DNA from: Allacma fusca
Taxonomy: Eukaryota; Arthropoda; Collembola; Symphypleona; Sminthuridae
Length of the DNA stretch: 64,000 nt
Direction of reading: 5' to 3'
Assembly (NCBI GenBank): GCA_947179485.1
Contig: OX359245.1
Location: 81,021,067-81,085,066 of the forward strand
Shown here: one piece after another, positions 15,001 to 26,903 of the stretch
Layout: each line of letters opens with the position of its first letter
How positions within the stretch are numbered: position 1 is the first letter of the stretch
Notes under the pieces: generated by a model
The model's input: only the letters and a program-made list of their open reading frames with translations
What the model was told of the DNA's origin: nothing
Databases searched by the model: none
Translations under genes and position numbers: made by a program

Positions 15001-18000
15001 TTGAGTTTGAAGTTATCACTTGAGTTTGAAGTTTTCGCTTGAGTTTGAAGTTATCACTTGAGTTTGAAGTTTTCGCTTGAGTTTGAAGTTTTCACTTGAG
15101 TTTGAAGTTTTCGCTTGAGTTTGAAGTTATCACTTGAGTTTGAAGTTTTCGCTTGAGTTTGAAGTTTTTACTTGAGTTTGAAGTTTTCACTTGAGTTTGA
15201 AGTTTTCGTTTGAGTTTGAGGTTATCACTTGAGTTTGAAGTTTTCGCTTGAGTTTGAAGTTATCACTTGAGTTTGAAGTTTTCGCTTGAGTTTGAAGTTA
15301 TCACTTGAGTTTGAAGTTTTCGCTTGAGTTTGAAGTTATCACTTGAGTTTGAAGTTTTCGCTTGAGTTTGAAGTTTTTGCTTGAGTTTGAAGTTTTCACT
15401 TGAGTTTGAAGTTTTCGCTTGAGTTTGAAGTTTTCGCTTGAGTTTGAAGTTGTCACTTGAGTTTGAATTTTTCACTTGAGTTTGAAGTTTTCGCTTGAGT
15501 TTGAAGTTTTCACTTGAGTTTGAAGTTTTCGCTTGAGTTTGAAGTTATCACTTGAGTTTGAAGTTTTCGCTTGAGTTTGAAGTTTTCGCTTGAGTTTGAA
15601 GTTTTCACTTGAGTTTGAAGTTTTCGCTTGGGTTTGAAGTTTTCGCTTGAGTTTGTAGTTTTCACTTGAGTTTGAAGTTTTCACTTGAGTTTGAAGTTAT
15701 CACTTGAGTTAGAAGTTATCACTTGAGTTTGAAGTTTTCGCTTGAGTTTGAAGTTTTCGCTTGAGTTTGAAGTTTTCACTTGAGTTTGAAGTTTTCGCTT
15801 GAGTTTGAAGTTATCACTTGAGTTTGAAGTTTTCGCTTCAGTTTGAAGTTATCACTTGAGTTTGAAGTTTTCGCTTGAGTTTGAAGTTTTCGCTTGAGTT
15901 TGAAGTTTTCGCTTGAGTTTGAAGTTTTCGCTTGAGTTTGAAGTTTTCGCTTGAGTTTGAAGTTATCACTTGAGTTTGAAGTTTTCGCTTGAGTTTGAAG
16001 TTATCACTTGAGTTTGAAGTTTTCACTTGCGTTTGAAGTTTTCGCTTGAGTTTGAAGTTTTCGGTTGAGTTTGAAGTTTTCACTTGAGTTTGAAGTTTTC
16101 ACTTGAGTTTGAAGTTTTCGCTTGAGTTTGAAGTTTTCACTTGAGTTTGAAGTTTTCGCTTGAGTTTGAAGTTATCACTTGAGTTTGAAGTTTTCGCTTG
16201 AGTTTGAAGTTTTCGCTTGAGTTTGAAGTTTTCACTTGAGTTTGAAATTTTCGCTTGGGTTTGAAGTTTTCGCTTGAGTTTGTAGTTTTCACTTGAGTTT
16301 GAAGTTTTCACTTGAGTTTGAAGTTATCACTTGAGTTTGAAGTTATCACTTGAGTTTGAAGTTTTCGCTTGAGTTTGAAGTTTTCGCTTGAGTTTGAAGT
16401 TTTCACTTGAGTTTGAAGTTTTCACTTGAGTTTGAAGTTATCACTTGAGTTTGAAGTTATCACTTGAGTTTGAAGTTATCACTTGAGTTTGAAGTTTTCG
16501 CTTGAGTTTGAAGTTTTCGCTTGAGTTTGTAGTTTTCACTTGAGTTTGAAGTTTTCACTTGAGTTTGAAGTTATCACTTGAGTTTGAAGTTATCACTTGA
16601 GTTTGAAGTTTTCGCTTGAGTTTGAAGTTTTCGCTTGAGTTTGAAGTTTTCACTTGAGTTTGAAGTTTTCGCTTGAGTTTGAAGTTATCACTTGAGTTTG
16701 AAGTTTTCGCTTGAGTTTGAAGTTATCACTTGAGTTTGAAGTTTTCGCTTGAGTTTGAAGTTTTCACTTGAGTTTGAAGTTTTCGCTTGAGTTTGAAGTT
16801 ATCACTTGAGTTTGAAGTTTTCGCTTGAGTTTGAAGTTTTTACTTGAGTTTGAAGTTTTCACTTGAGTTTGAAGTTTTCGTTTGAGTTTGAGGTTATCAC
16901 TTGAGTTTGAAGTTTTCGCTTGAGTTTGAAGTTATCACTTGAGTTTGAAGTTTTCGCTTGAGTTTGAAGTTATCACTTGAGTTTGAAGTTTTCGCTTGAG
17001 TTTGAAGTTATCACTTGAGTTTGAAGTTTTCGCTTGAGTTTGAAGTTTTTGCTTGAGTTTGAAGTTTTCACTTGAGTTTGAAGTTTTCGCTTGAGTTTGA
17101 AGTTTTCGCTTGAGTTTGAAGTTGTCACTTGAGTTTGAATTTTTCACTTGAGTTTGAAGTTTTCGCTTGAGTTTGAAGTTTTCACTTGAGTTTGAAGTTT
17201 TCGCTTGAGTTTGAAGTTATCACTTGAGTTTGAAGTTTTCGCTTGAGTTTGAAGTTTTCGCTTGAGTTTGAAGTTTTCACTTGAGTTTGAAGTTTTCGCT
17301 TGGGTTTGAAGTTTTCGCTTGAGTTTGTAGTTTTCACTTGAGTTTGAAGTTTTCACTTGAGTTTGAAGTTATCACTTGAGTTAGAAGTTATCACTTGAGT
17401 TTAAAGTTTTCGCTTGAGTTTGAAGTTTTCGCTTGAGTTTGAAGTTTTCACTTGAGTTTGAAGTTATCACTTGAGTTTGAAGTTTTCGCTTCAGTTTGAA
17501 GTTATCACTTGAGTTTGAAGTTTTCGCTTGAGTTTGAAGTTTTCGCTTGAGTTTGAAGTTTTCGCTTGAGTTTGAAGTTTTCGCTTGAGTTTGAAGTTTT
17601 CACTTGAGTTTGAAGTTTTCGCTTGAGTTTGAAGTTATCACTTGAGTTTGAAGTTTTCGCTTGAGTTTGAAGTTATCACTTGAGTTTGAAGTTTTCGCTT
17701 GAGTTTGAAGTTATCACTTGCGTTTGAAGTTTTCGCTTGAGTTTGAAGTTTTCGGTTGAGTTTGAAGTTTTCACTTGAGTTTGAAGTTTTCACTTGAGTT
17801 TGAAGTTTTCGCTTGAGTTTGAAGTTTTCACTTGAGTTTGAAGTTTTCGCTTGAGTTTGAAGTTATCACTTGAGTTTGAAGTTTTCGCTTGAGTTTGAAG
17901 TTTTCGCTTGAGTTTCAAGTTTTCACTTGAGTTTGAAGTTTTCGCTTGGGTTTGAAGTTTTCGCTTGAGTTTGTAGTTTTCACTTGAGTTTGAAGTTTTC

Positions 18001-19822
18001 ACTTGAGTTTGAAGTTATCACTTGAGTTTGAAGTTATCACTTGAGTTTGAAGTTTTCGCTTGAGTTTGAAGTTTTCGCTTGAGTTTGAAGTTTTCACTTG
18101 AGTTTGAAGTTTTCTCTTGAGTTTGAAGTTATCACTTGAGTTTGAAGTTTTCGCTTCAGTTTGAAGTTATCACTTGAGTTTGAAGTTTTCGCTTGAGTTT
18201 GAAGTTTTCGCTTGAGTTTGAAGTTTTCGCTTGAGTTTGAAGTTTTCACTTGAGTTTGAAGTTTTCGCTTGAGTTTGAAGTTATCACTTGAGTTTGAAGT
18301 TTTCGCTTGAGTTTGAAGTTATCACTTGAGTTTGAAGTTTTCGCTTGAGTTTGAAGTTATCACTTGAGTTTGAAGTTTTCGCTTGAGTTTGAAGTTTTCA
18401 CTTGAGTTTGAAGTTTTCGCTTGAGTTTGAAGTTATCACTTGAGTTTAAAGTTTTCGCTTGAGTTTGAAGTTTTTACTTGAGTTTGAAGTTTTTACTTGA
18501 GTTTGAAGTTATCACTTGAGTTTGAAGTTATCACTTGAGTTTGAAGTTATCACTTGAGTTTGAAGTTTTCGCTTGAGTTTGAAGTTTTCACTTGAGTTTG
18601 AAGTTTTCGCTTGAGTTTGAAGTTATCACTTGAGTTTGAAGTTTTCGCTTGAGTTTGAAGTTTTTACTTGAGTTTGAAGTTTTTACTTGAGTTTGAAGTT
18701 ATCACTTGAGTTTGAAGTTATCACTTGAGTTTGAAGTTATCACTTGAGTTTGAAGTTTTCGCTTGAGTTTGAAGTTTTCACTTGAGTTTGAAGTTTTCGC
18801 TTGAGTTTGAAGTTTTCGCTTGAGTTTGAAGTTATCACTTGAGTTTGAAGTTTTCGTTTGAGTTTGAGGTTATCACTTGAGTTTGAAGTTTTCGCTTGAG
18901 TTTGAAGTTATCACTTGAGTTTGAAGTTTTCGCTTGAGTTTGAAGTTATCACTTGAGTTTGAAGTTTTCGCTTGAGTTTGAAGTTATCACTTGAGTTTGA
19001 AGTTTTCGCTTGAGTTTGAAGTTTTTGCTTGAGTTTGAAGTTTTCACTTGAGTTTGAAGTTTTCGCTTGAGTTTGAAGTTTTCGCTTGAGTTTGAAGTTG
19101 TCACTTGAGTTTGAATTTTTCACTTGAGTTTGAAGTTTTCGCTTGAGTTTAAGTTTTCACTTGAGTTTGAAGTTTTCGCTTGAGTTTGAAGTTATCACTT
19201 GAGTTTGAAGTTTTCGCTTGAGTTTGAAGTTTTCGCTTGAGTTTGAAGTTTTCGCTTGAGTTTGAAGTTTTCGCTTGGGTTTGAAGTTTTCGCTTGAGTT
19301 TGTAGTTTTCACTTGAGTTTGAAGTTTTCACTTGAGTTTGAAGTTATCACTTGAGTTTGAAGTTATCACTTGAGTTTGAAGTTTTCGCTTGAGTTTGAAG
19401 TTTTCGCTTGAGTTTGAAGTTTTCACTTGAGTTTGAAGTTTTCGCTTGAGTTTGAAGTTATCACTTGAGTTTGAAGTTTTCGCTTCAGTTTGAAGTTATC
19501 ACTTGAGTTTGAAGTTTTCGCTTGAGTTTGAAGTTTTCGCTTGAGTTTGAAGTTTTCGCTTGAGTTTGAAGTTTTCACTTGAGTTTGAAGTTTTCGCTTG
19601 AGTTTGAAGTTATCACTTGAGTTTGAAGTTTTCGCTTGAGTTTGAAGTTATCATTTGAGTTTGAAGTTTTCGCTTGAGTTTGAAGTTTTCGCTTGAGTTT
19701 GAAGTTTTCACTTGAGTTTGAAGTTTTCGCTTGAGTTTGAAGTTTTCGCTTGAGTTTGAAGTTGTCACTTGAGTTTGAATTTTCCACTTGAGTTTGAAGT
19801 TTTCACTTGAGTTTGAAGTTTG
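1..19822. repeat. 19-bp satellite array with higher-order structure
   Basis: Head-to-tail monomers of 19 bp, consensus GAAGTTTTCGCTTGAGTTT, fill the first 19.8 kb and run off the left edge, about 1,040 copies. Three main variants differ at monomer bases 7 and 10: TTTTCG, TTTTCA and TTATCA, often alternating as 38-bp dimers. Rare private variants recur at exact multiples of 19. GTTTAAAG is at 1441, 2733 and 3854 (spacings 68 and 59 monomers). GTTTGAATTT is at 12060, 13561, 15461, 17133 and 19109 (79, 100, 88 and 104 monomers). These mark higher-order units of about 1.1-2.0 kb. A few monomers lack one base (near 7671, 10254 and 19149). The minus strand has open frames of 60-127 codons because three monomers (57 bp) encode a 19-residue cycle. 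Nothing else suggests they are genes. A pericentromeric or heterochromatic location is inferred. Confidence 0.98.
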
Positions 19823-20160
19823 TACTTGAAATTGAAGTTTGTATTTTAGTTTGAATGTTTCACTTTGGTTTGAAGGTTAAACTTGAGTTATAAGATTGCA
19901 CTTGAGTTATAATGTTGCACTTGAGTTTGAAGATTACACGTAATATCGAAGCTTGTATCTGTGCTTCATTTGAAAGTTGTAAAGTAAGTTGACTTTCGTG
20001 GTTTCAAACGTCCACCTGGTTTTTAAGTTTTTGCTCGAGTTTCAAGTTAGCATTCCGGTTTCTTTTAGCTCTTAAATTACGCATTGGCACTCCAGTTTGA
20101 AGTGAAATTGCACTCGATTTTTAAGGTTGCATTCGAAAATCAAATTAACTCGCTTTTACT
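19823..20160. repeat. Decayed edge of the satellite
   Basis: Beyond the last clean monomer the unit is still visible but diverged and of variable length, as in CTTGAAATTGAAGTTTG, CTTGAGTTATAAGATTGCA and CTTGAGTTTGAAGATTACA. After about 19,945 only scattered fragments such as CCAGTTTGAAGTGAAATTGCA remain in mixed sequence. This gradient is what is expected where unequal exchange no longer homogenises an array. Confidence 0.8.
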
Positions 20161-21669
20161 TCAGTTTCAATGTTTATTACTCCGTGGTATGAAATTTATT
20201 ATGCGTACAATAACAATTGGACGATTTTCTTAATTTTTGTAAACTGGCCTCCAATAAATGCATTTCTTGTAATGCAACTAACACCTTTAGTATTTGATAT
20301 AATATAATAAGAGCCAAATTAGCGTTTACATTTTAAATTTGCAGTCACAAGATCTCATGCCAAAGCAAATAAAACGTTAATTCAATCTAAGACTCTTGAA
20401 TATACATACAAGAGCTTTTTCTCTGTAAGGTTAAATAATTATCTTATATTTGATTCTTACCACCACGGTTACATTCCCCTCGCTCAAATTAGAATAGAGG
20501 ATTTTTTAAGCACTTTTTTATTGAGTATGTAATTGCATTGTTAATTATTGAAAATTAAACAAATTATTTATAATAGCCCAATGAAATTTCCGGTCCTGAT
20601 GAAATATGCACTTAAATCAAAATCCGGAATACAAAAATTCTGGAGCCGTTATAATATTTTCTTAAGGTAGTCTTTACTATACAAGAGCAATTTAAAGCAT
20701 TGAGTACAGTTACATACTCGTAGTTACAATTACTCATACAGTTACAACCCTTCATCTCCAAACAAATAATAACTCACAATCAGTCGATAATTAAATGGAA
20801 GACCCGCCAGTGTACAAGAGCTTCTTCTCTGTAATGACATTTAAATGTTGTAAATAATTACCAATTACTGTAATTTCAAAAAATTTAAAAGCTCTCCGTT
20901 TTCTGGGTTTAAATCAAATATATACATGCAAAAATTATTCTTTTGGAAGTTTTTATAAATTATCGGGTCATAATTTATAGACGCATGGTTTTATGTATGT
21001 ACATATGTGGGAGGTTTCGGCTTTCCTGTGCAATTGTAATTTTATCTTACTTGAGTACTTTCGTATTGAGCATTGTGTATGTAAACCATGTAATTGGGTT
21101 GTTTATATATTGTAACTTTAAAGACAGATCGATAACAGCTCTACAAAATTCCGGCCCTGATTAAGTATTGACCCAGAAATGAATATCCCTACTGCAAAAA
21201 GTTTTCAACCGTCCTAGGAAAAACGCAGACCTTCAAAGTTATTCAAGTTCTTCCTACGCAAAACATAGGAGTTATATATGTACATATATATGTACGTACC
21301 TTGATACACGTTTGCTTACAGGCAATGCATACAAAGCTGTACCACCACAAAGCATTCAAATACAGGTCTTATTTTCTGTCAGACTCGACTGTGAAGAAAT
21401 ATCAGTGGTGGCTATTACGGAATGTCTTAGCTTACCCCTAGAGCTAAAAATTCACTGGAAACAGGAATTTTATAAGGTATTGGTTTAAAGGACGCTCAGC
21501 TACAAGATACAAGCCAGAAGACTTTAGCATTTTGAAAAAAAAACAACTGATTTGGATTATGTATGTATCTGTTTCTCCCTCTGCTGCAAAAATCCTATAA
21601 AAAAGGTTAAGGTACGGGATTTACAAGGAACATGGGAGTCAACTTAGAGTTCAGTTAACGTTCTGTTAG
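20161..21669. other. AT-rich intergenic DNA
   Basis: No gene is supported here. A weak, diverged internal duplication is visible: TACAAGAGCTTNTTCTCTGTAA occurs near 20408 and near 20813, and TTCCGGYCCTGATNAA near 20588 and 21149. The stretch 21,370-21,640 resembles intron 2 of the intact gene at 32,284 (GGAATGTCTTAGCTTA versus AGAATGCTTTAGCTTG), so the decayed gene copy that follows keeps part of its upstream intron. Confidence 0.5.
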
Positions 21670-21830
21670 GTAGACAATATTTTCCAGAGGCTTGGTTACA
21701 TTTAATAAGGTCAGCCGGGGATGCCGTTCGGATTCTTTAAAAGATTGGATAATTTATTTTTGATTGTGTGATATATGAATGTATGCAACCACTAGATATA
21801 TATGTATGTGACTAGAGGTTTCATTCACTG
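21670..21830 (+). pseudogene. Relic of the eight-cysteine secreted family (exons 3 and 5)
   Basis: After a TTAG acceptor the sequence reads VDNIFQRLGYI and then two stop codons, matching exon 3 of the intact paralogue (TDCIFERLGYI) with the cysteine replaced by asparagine. About 40 bp further on, TGATTGTGTGATATATGAATG followed by TATGTGACTAGA matches the intron 4/exon 5 boundary of the intact copy at 33,870-33,920. Exon 4 is deleted and I found no exon 1 or 2. It is a dead fragment on the plus strand and the copy nearest the satellite. Confidence 0.7.
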
Positions 21831-23637
21831 GTGATAGTTATCTTGAAATGCTAGCAATTTTTATTTAACTATACACTTAGTACTTGCTTAAGCAATAATA
21901 TGTGGGTTAATTTAAAATCATATTTCAGTTGATTGCAATGCATGTCACTTCCATAACTTATGTTGATAATTAGATTTCGAATTGAGTTCTGAATATGTCA
22001 ATTATAAAATAACAAATAAAGGCTTAACATTCGCAGGGTCATTCTTTGTAATTATATAGTATACTATAATAACTATATAATTATATAGTAAACTATAGTT
22101 GATAATAGACAAATATGAGTTCAAAATCATGCAACAGATGACAAAGTCGAGTTCGAGAAAATGACTTGCACTTGGTAATCCATTTTTGAAATTTAAAGTT
22201 ACATTGAACCTTAACATGGCTAGTGTTTTAATTTAAGCATAATGGACAAATCCTCCCTAATTTTATGCTTGTGGTAATGCATAAACTTTTTGGAAAAGTT
22301 CAATTCAGGTTCGGTTCATTTTATTTTCTTCCGCGTAGAGTTCACCCATACTCAGTTCATTGTTATTGGTTATATCATTCACACTTACAATTAGTTCAAT
22401 TCATACGTATGTAGGTATTTTTGAGTACAGTCACGTTCACTCAAATTCACACACATCACAATTCTCGAACATTCACGCTCAGATTATCAATCTCGTCATT
22501 TCTTCAATTTAAACATGAGTATTCAATATAAAGTTCCTATTTTGATTTTGAATGTTATTTTTAGTTGAGAATTATGATTTTTCAGGGGTGTCTTTTGAAA
22601 ATATCTAGTTCTTTGCTGGTTTGAATCAGTTTAAACATTAGAAACTTATACGCTAAATCATAAATCCGTAATAAGTATCCTCACATTCAGTTCAATTGAG
22701 ATCTTTTAACTATACCTAGACACTCGCGTTCATTCACGTTCGTTTCAATTGCCAAATTCAATTCAAACTCATTCGATACATAATTTGATATGTTTGGAAT
22801 TCACTCAAGTTCATTCAACTCCTGAAATATTCCAGAAAATTTCAATAAACAAAAGAGCTCATTGAACTAATTTTTGCATGCATGCTTCTCGTATAAAGTT
22901 GTTCGGAATTCTACGTTGTCTTATATTTCTTGTTGTTTCATTCTTTAAGAGTCGAGTTCTTGCCAAGTTACAAATTCCGATATTCAGTTTCGCAGTTTAA
23001 GTCAAAATAATAATTAATGAATGTATATGATCAAATGATTACTGTTGAGTTGATATTCTCACTTGCTGCAATTATATAAAAGCACTTATAATTTTGATTT
23101 ACATTAGAATTTTTTGCATTTTGACAACAATGGTTTGTAAAATATGTTAAACACATTTTGACATCCCAACAAAATGCACTGGCACTGCTCTAAAATCGTT
23201 TTGATCTTTAGTCCTAGGAAGTTCAAAGGTTTGGAAAACAAAATAAAATAAAATGTATCAGTCATTGAAAACGATGAACGATCAGTTTTTTATGAAATTC
23301 GATTTCTATGTGTGTAACAAAAATTCTCGACAAACTTGGATTAGTTAGCAAGCGTGCAAGAATTGTATAGGGTTTTCCTTACAAAAAGACCTCATCAGCG
23401 AACACCAATTGTTTTACAATTGTTTTTTAGACTTCCAACCATGTATTATTTATTGAAATTGTATTTGAATACCTTTAAAAAAGAATGTATAAAAATTATA
23501 CAATCAAATCGTGGTAAAGCTCCCCAAGGTATTGGCAATTTATTTTAAAGACGCCAATAAAGTTTGTAGAGCCGTTAAATCTGAATTATTATACTTGTAC
23601 ACATTAATGGTGCAAGCTACTTCACAAGAATGCTTTC
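21831..23637. other. Intergenic DNA with TTCA/CATTCA word-rich stretch
   Basis: No gene is supported. At 22,290-22,830 variations of TTCATTCA, TTCAATTCA and CACGTTCA recur many times without a fixed period, giving a cryptic-simple segment. A small palindromic AT tract (TATAATTATATAGTAAACTATA) lies at 22,065-22,100. Confidence 0.5.
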
Positions 23638-24410
23638 CGGGAATACTTCTTCCAAACAAAGGCGAATCACAGACTTAATTAAAGGACTGGTACGACAGAA
23701 TTCTCAGAACAGGTTGGGCGTAGCTGCACTCGGATAATTTTGAGCACAGTCCATTGGAAAATAACTGTATTGTATATAGGAATCACCCAGTTTCATTTTG
23801 AAAATCAGACATTAAATTTTTTTTAAATGAGGATTTCCATTTACATAACAGTTGTTTTATTCTTTGACACGATAGGGAAACGAAGTATTTTTATTTCCTT
23901 TAAAATACAAATTATTATCTAACAACGTGTTTTCATATCGCTCATGGATTCAGATGACGATTACATGTTCCCATTACATCCAGTGACTTGAAATGTTGGG
24001 AACAAGAGATCAGGATGTCATTGAGGCCACAATTACTGTGGTGGAGGGAAAGATCATTTGGTAATCGCAGACCAGTATGTAACAAAATAATTTTCAAATG
24101 GCTTTTTCATTGGAACTGTGCACAAAACCCATTCTCAAGGGACCATTAGCTGAGAAGCTAAAATTGAATTTCTACTTTTTAGATAAAATGCATCATGGAG
24201 AGGCTTGGATATATCGTAAATGGTACGATAAATCAGGACAAACTAGTTGAATCGTACAATAAAACTTTACCTTTACACTTTGAGCACTTTTTTGATCTCT
24301 CTCTCTCTGTATATTCGAATATTAATGTCGTATATTTACTTGGAACTTTTAGGAACATACGTTCACATTTTACAGGGGCACTTGCTGATAATGTCAGATT
24401 ATTCGTTTAA
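23638..24410 (+). pseudogene. Broken paralogue of the eight-cysteine secreted family (exons 1-3)
   Basis: Upstream sequence at 23,638-23,680 (CTTCTTCCAAACAAAGGC) matches the region upstream of the copy at 50,341. Exon 1 (23,827-23,871) still encodes MRISIYITVVLFFDT, a signal-peptide start of the family's exact 45-nt length, but the donor GT has become AT. Intron 1 keeps the family block TTTCCTTTAAAATACAAATT (23,894). The exon 2 acceptor CAG is now CAT. Exon 2 (from 23,937) reads IAHGFR, then a stop where the first conserved Cys should be, then PITSSDLKC, and after a frameshift YCGGGKDHLVIADQ. Exon 3 starts at 24,183 and reads IKCIMERLGYIVNGTINQDK before losing similarity. A possible exon 4 remnant near 24,520 is too weak to claim. 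Several independent lesions make this a pseudogene. Confidence 0.85.
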
Positions 24411-25268
24411 AATTTAAAATGTAGTGAAGTTAAAAGAGGAATTCAAATAAATCTATTTTCTGAATTGTTTTCCAGTTTTGTGTGGCTTAATTTTTTCTGA
24501 CTTTAAGTATTAACAATTGACAGGGTCAAGGAACAACGACAACATTATTTAACTCAGGGTCTACGTTAGTTCATTCATTTTTCAATATGCAAATTTTCTG
24601 TGAATAAACGTTGTCTTGGTGCTAACAATAAGTACATTCTAATGGACTCCATTTTGAAAGGTATACATTTTGTTACCTTAAGTCCTTAGCCGTAATTTCG
24701 TGAGAGAATTGTCTGTTTCTATGATCAGCGATTCCTGGGTTCATAAGTCATTATAACTTCCGTGGGAATAATTATTATTATTCTCTTGGGAGTTATAATG
24801 CCTTATGGGGTCATGATTTGCATGCGCATGGTTATGAAATGTCCATGTTTATAGGAGGTTTGGGACCTGCCTATAGATGCTTATTGAGTATATGTTTTCA
24901 TTGTTTATCAAAAGATCTATTGATTACAACCCAATCAAATTTACAAATGTGATTAGATATTGACAAATGAATCAAAAATTACTCCAAAAGTTAGTCAAAC
25001 TACAAACACAGATCATCAAAGTTTAAAGGATTCATTCTAGTGCTGGAGACTATTCCATGTTCCTGCATTTTGAAGCACCAACGTCAGGTATTGTTTTAGA
25101 TTCAAATATCAAAGCGCTAAAGTCTAACCACTATAAACGTATCATAGTGTATAGATGAGATAGTGTAAGCACTTCCAGTTAAGCGGAAATCATTCAGAAA
25201 CGATTTGCATTAACTCGCCGCATGCAGCGCTGTGGTAACTTACCGCTAGAGAATTTCTGGTCTAACAT
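24411..25268. other. Intergenic DNA
   Basis: No gene is visible. It is AT-rich with no clear repeat apart from a short CTCTCTCTCTCT run just upstream at 24,296. Confidence 0.4.
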
Positions 25269-25319
25269 GTGTTCAGTTGTACTGGTAGTGAAATTCTCTT
25301 ATTTAATAATAAATACTTA

Positions 25320-25545
25320 ACTAACTGTGAATTAAATATATCTTGCTTTGTTTTTGGGTGTAAGCCTGGGTATAATGGATCAAAAACACATTTGTTTAAG
25401 TGTCCAAAACACGCTGATAAATCAGCTTGGTTAAAAATATTCCCAAGAGAGAAATTATTTCCGACTTCAACAAGTCATCAATTTGTCATTTACACTTTGA
25501 AGGGGCACAATTAACTAAAAACAGGGAATACATAATAATACATTA
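25320..25545 (+). pseudogene. THAP zinc-finger fragment, frameshifted
   Basis: From 25,344 the frame reads CFVFGCKPGYNGSKTHLFKC then PKHADKSAWLKIFPREKLFP. This has the THAP layout: C-x4-C, a short loop, an F/P segment, then the invariant W before I-P-R. The end of the domain is out of frame. After a shift at about 25,470-25,480 another frame gives SSICHLHFEGAQLTKN, matching the C-x2-H closing pair of THAP domains (CSxHF). THAP domains are DNA-binding modules of P-type transposases and of genes derived from them. No transposase core follows. It is most likely a transposon relic, although a decayed exon of a host THAP gene cannot be excluded. Confidence 0.65.
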
Positions 25546-26903
25546 CTGAAAGGTATTAGGCCAGTAAAAAGGCCAGTGGATTATTTAAATTCTAATCTAA
25601 ATTATATTCGGACACATTCTGTCTACTGAATACGTGTTTCCCTATTTTCACTAAAGCAATTTAATTCTTTAATATTTTATCTCCTCAGATTTTGTGCAGT
25701 GGGGAGTTAAAAGTACTGGCTCGAGGCAAAAATTTGACGCATAAGTTTCCTTCCTCAAGAACTCCTTCCTTATTGGAACTTGTTGAAATCATTGCCACTC
25801 TGGACAACATGTAGATTTGCGAAGATTTCGAGGGATTTGCGTAGGTTGGAAGATTGGGCAAAGTATCTTAAGTCAACGGAATTAAATATTTACCAAGTTC
25901 TACAAGTTCATCAATGTTTCAAGTGACACGATTGGAATCTGGACTAATTATTTACATTCTTGTGAACGTGTCAAAAATTGTAATGACGGGAATGAGGGTT
26001 CAAGGCAATCTACTAGAACGAGAGAGCTGCCGTAAAAGAGCCTATTGGAACTTTTTAGCTTTAAGGAATTGATAAGGTACAAAAGATTGTGAGTTTATAG
26101 ATGTTTTTGCTTCTTTAGAGTTTACTTTTGTGGGAATCCGCATGTCTGGGGTTTTTATTACAGGCCTAAAATTAGTACAAGTTGAGTATGTAGTATGAGT
26201 GTCATATTAGGTACTACTGAAAAGTCTCAAAATAACCTGTAAACTGTCAGTTCAAATAGGCAATCTCTCTTCCCAGCAGTCAGGTCACGGCCCTATTTTA
26301 ATTGCAAGAGTTATGTTTCTATGTTTTGATACGTTATTATTTTCACTAAGATTCACAATAATGATATTTTATTGAAAACAATTAAATTACACTAGTAATG
26401 TTTAAAGCTTAGTGAGTTTTGTCTCCCATTCATGTATTGTATTTGTTGATTAATTGTATTGTATGAATAATTATATTTTACGGCTATATATATTAAACAG
26501 TTTTTTAATAACTAATTATGTGTCAAATAACAAGCAATGTGGTTTTTATGCATTTTTGATGTATTATTTGATGGATTATACTCATTTACCATGTCAAGCA
26601 TGCAAAAACCGAGCGAAAAGCTACTGAAGCGCCAGCCACCAAAAGTTAAGTAGCGAATCCCGAAACTAGCCATGCAAGTGAATTCACTATCTCTATCTAT
26701 ACACTATGAACGTATCTTCAGGTAGCGCCAAACATTTTTGAATGAAGAGAATACATTATTGAGAGCGTTAAAAAAATTCAGTTGTGAAGAACGCAATTAA
26801 ACACATTGAGTATCGTCTGATTTTTTCAGAAGCCTGGGTTCACATACGTTTACACTTATGATTAGTGGTTTACAATATTTCGGGTGGTTCATGTGAATCT
26901 TAT
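25546..26903. other. Intergenic DNA
   Basis: No gene, tandem repeat or element end is recognised in this AT-rich stretch. Confidence 0.4.

Noticed and set aside
4587-19787. Dozens of 60-127-codon open frames on the minus strand of the satellite
   Set aside because: They are the satellite read as a 19-residue cycle; there is no start context, splice structure or domain, and similar frames recur in every higher-order unit.
1-19822. Possible CRISPR-like or telomeric array
   Set aside because: There are no spacers, the unit is contiguous 19 bp, and it is not a TTAGG-type telomere repeat; the surroundings are eukaryotic.
20943-21164. 73-codon plus-strand frame
   Set aside because: It falls in a weakly duplicated noncoding stretch, has no domain, and its hydrophobic content follows from AT-rich composition.
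24515-24570. Possible exon 4 of the broken copy at 23.8 kb
   Set aside because: A CAG acceptor and a TCTACGTTAGTT end resemble exon 4 of copy 2, but the middle does not align and the cysteine is missing, so I could not support it.
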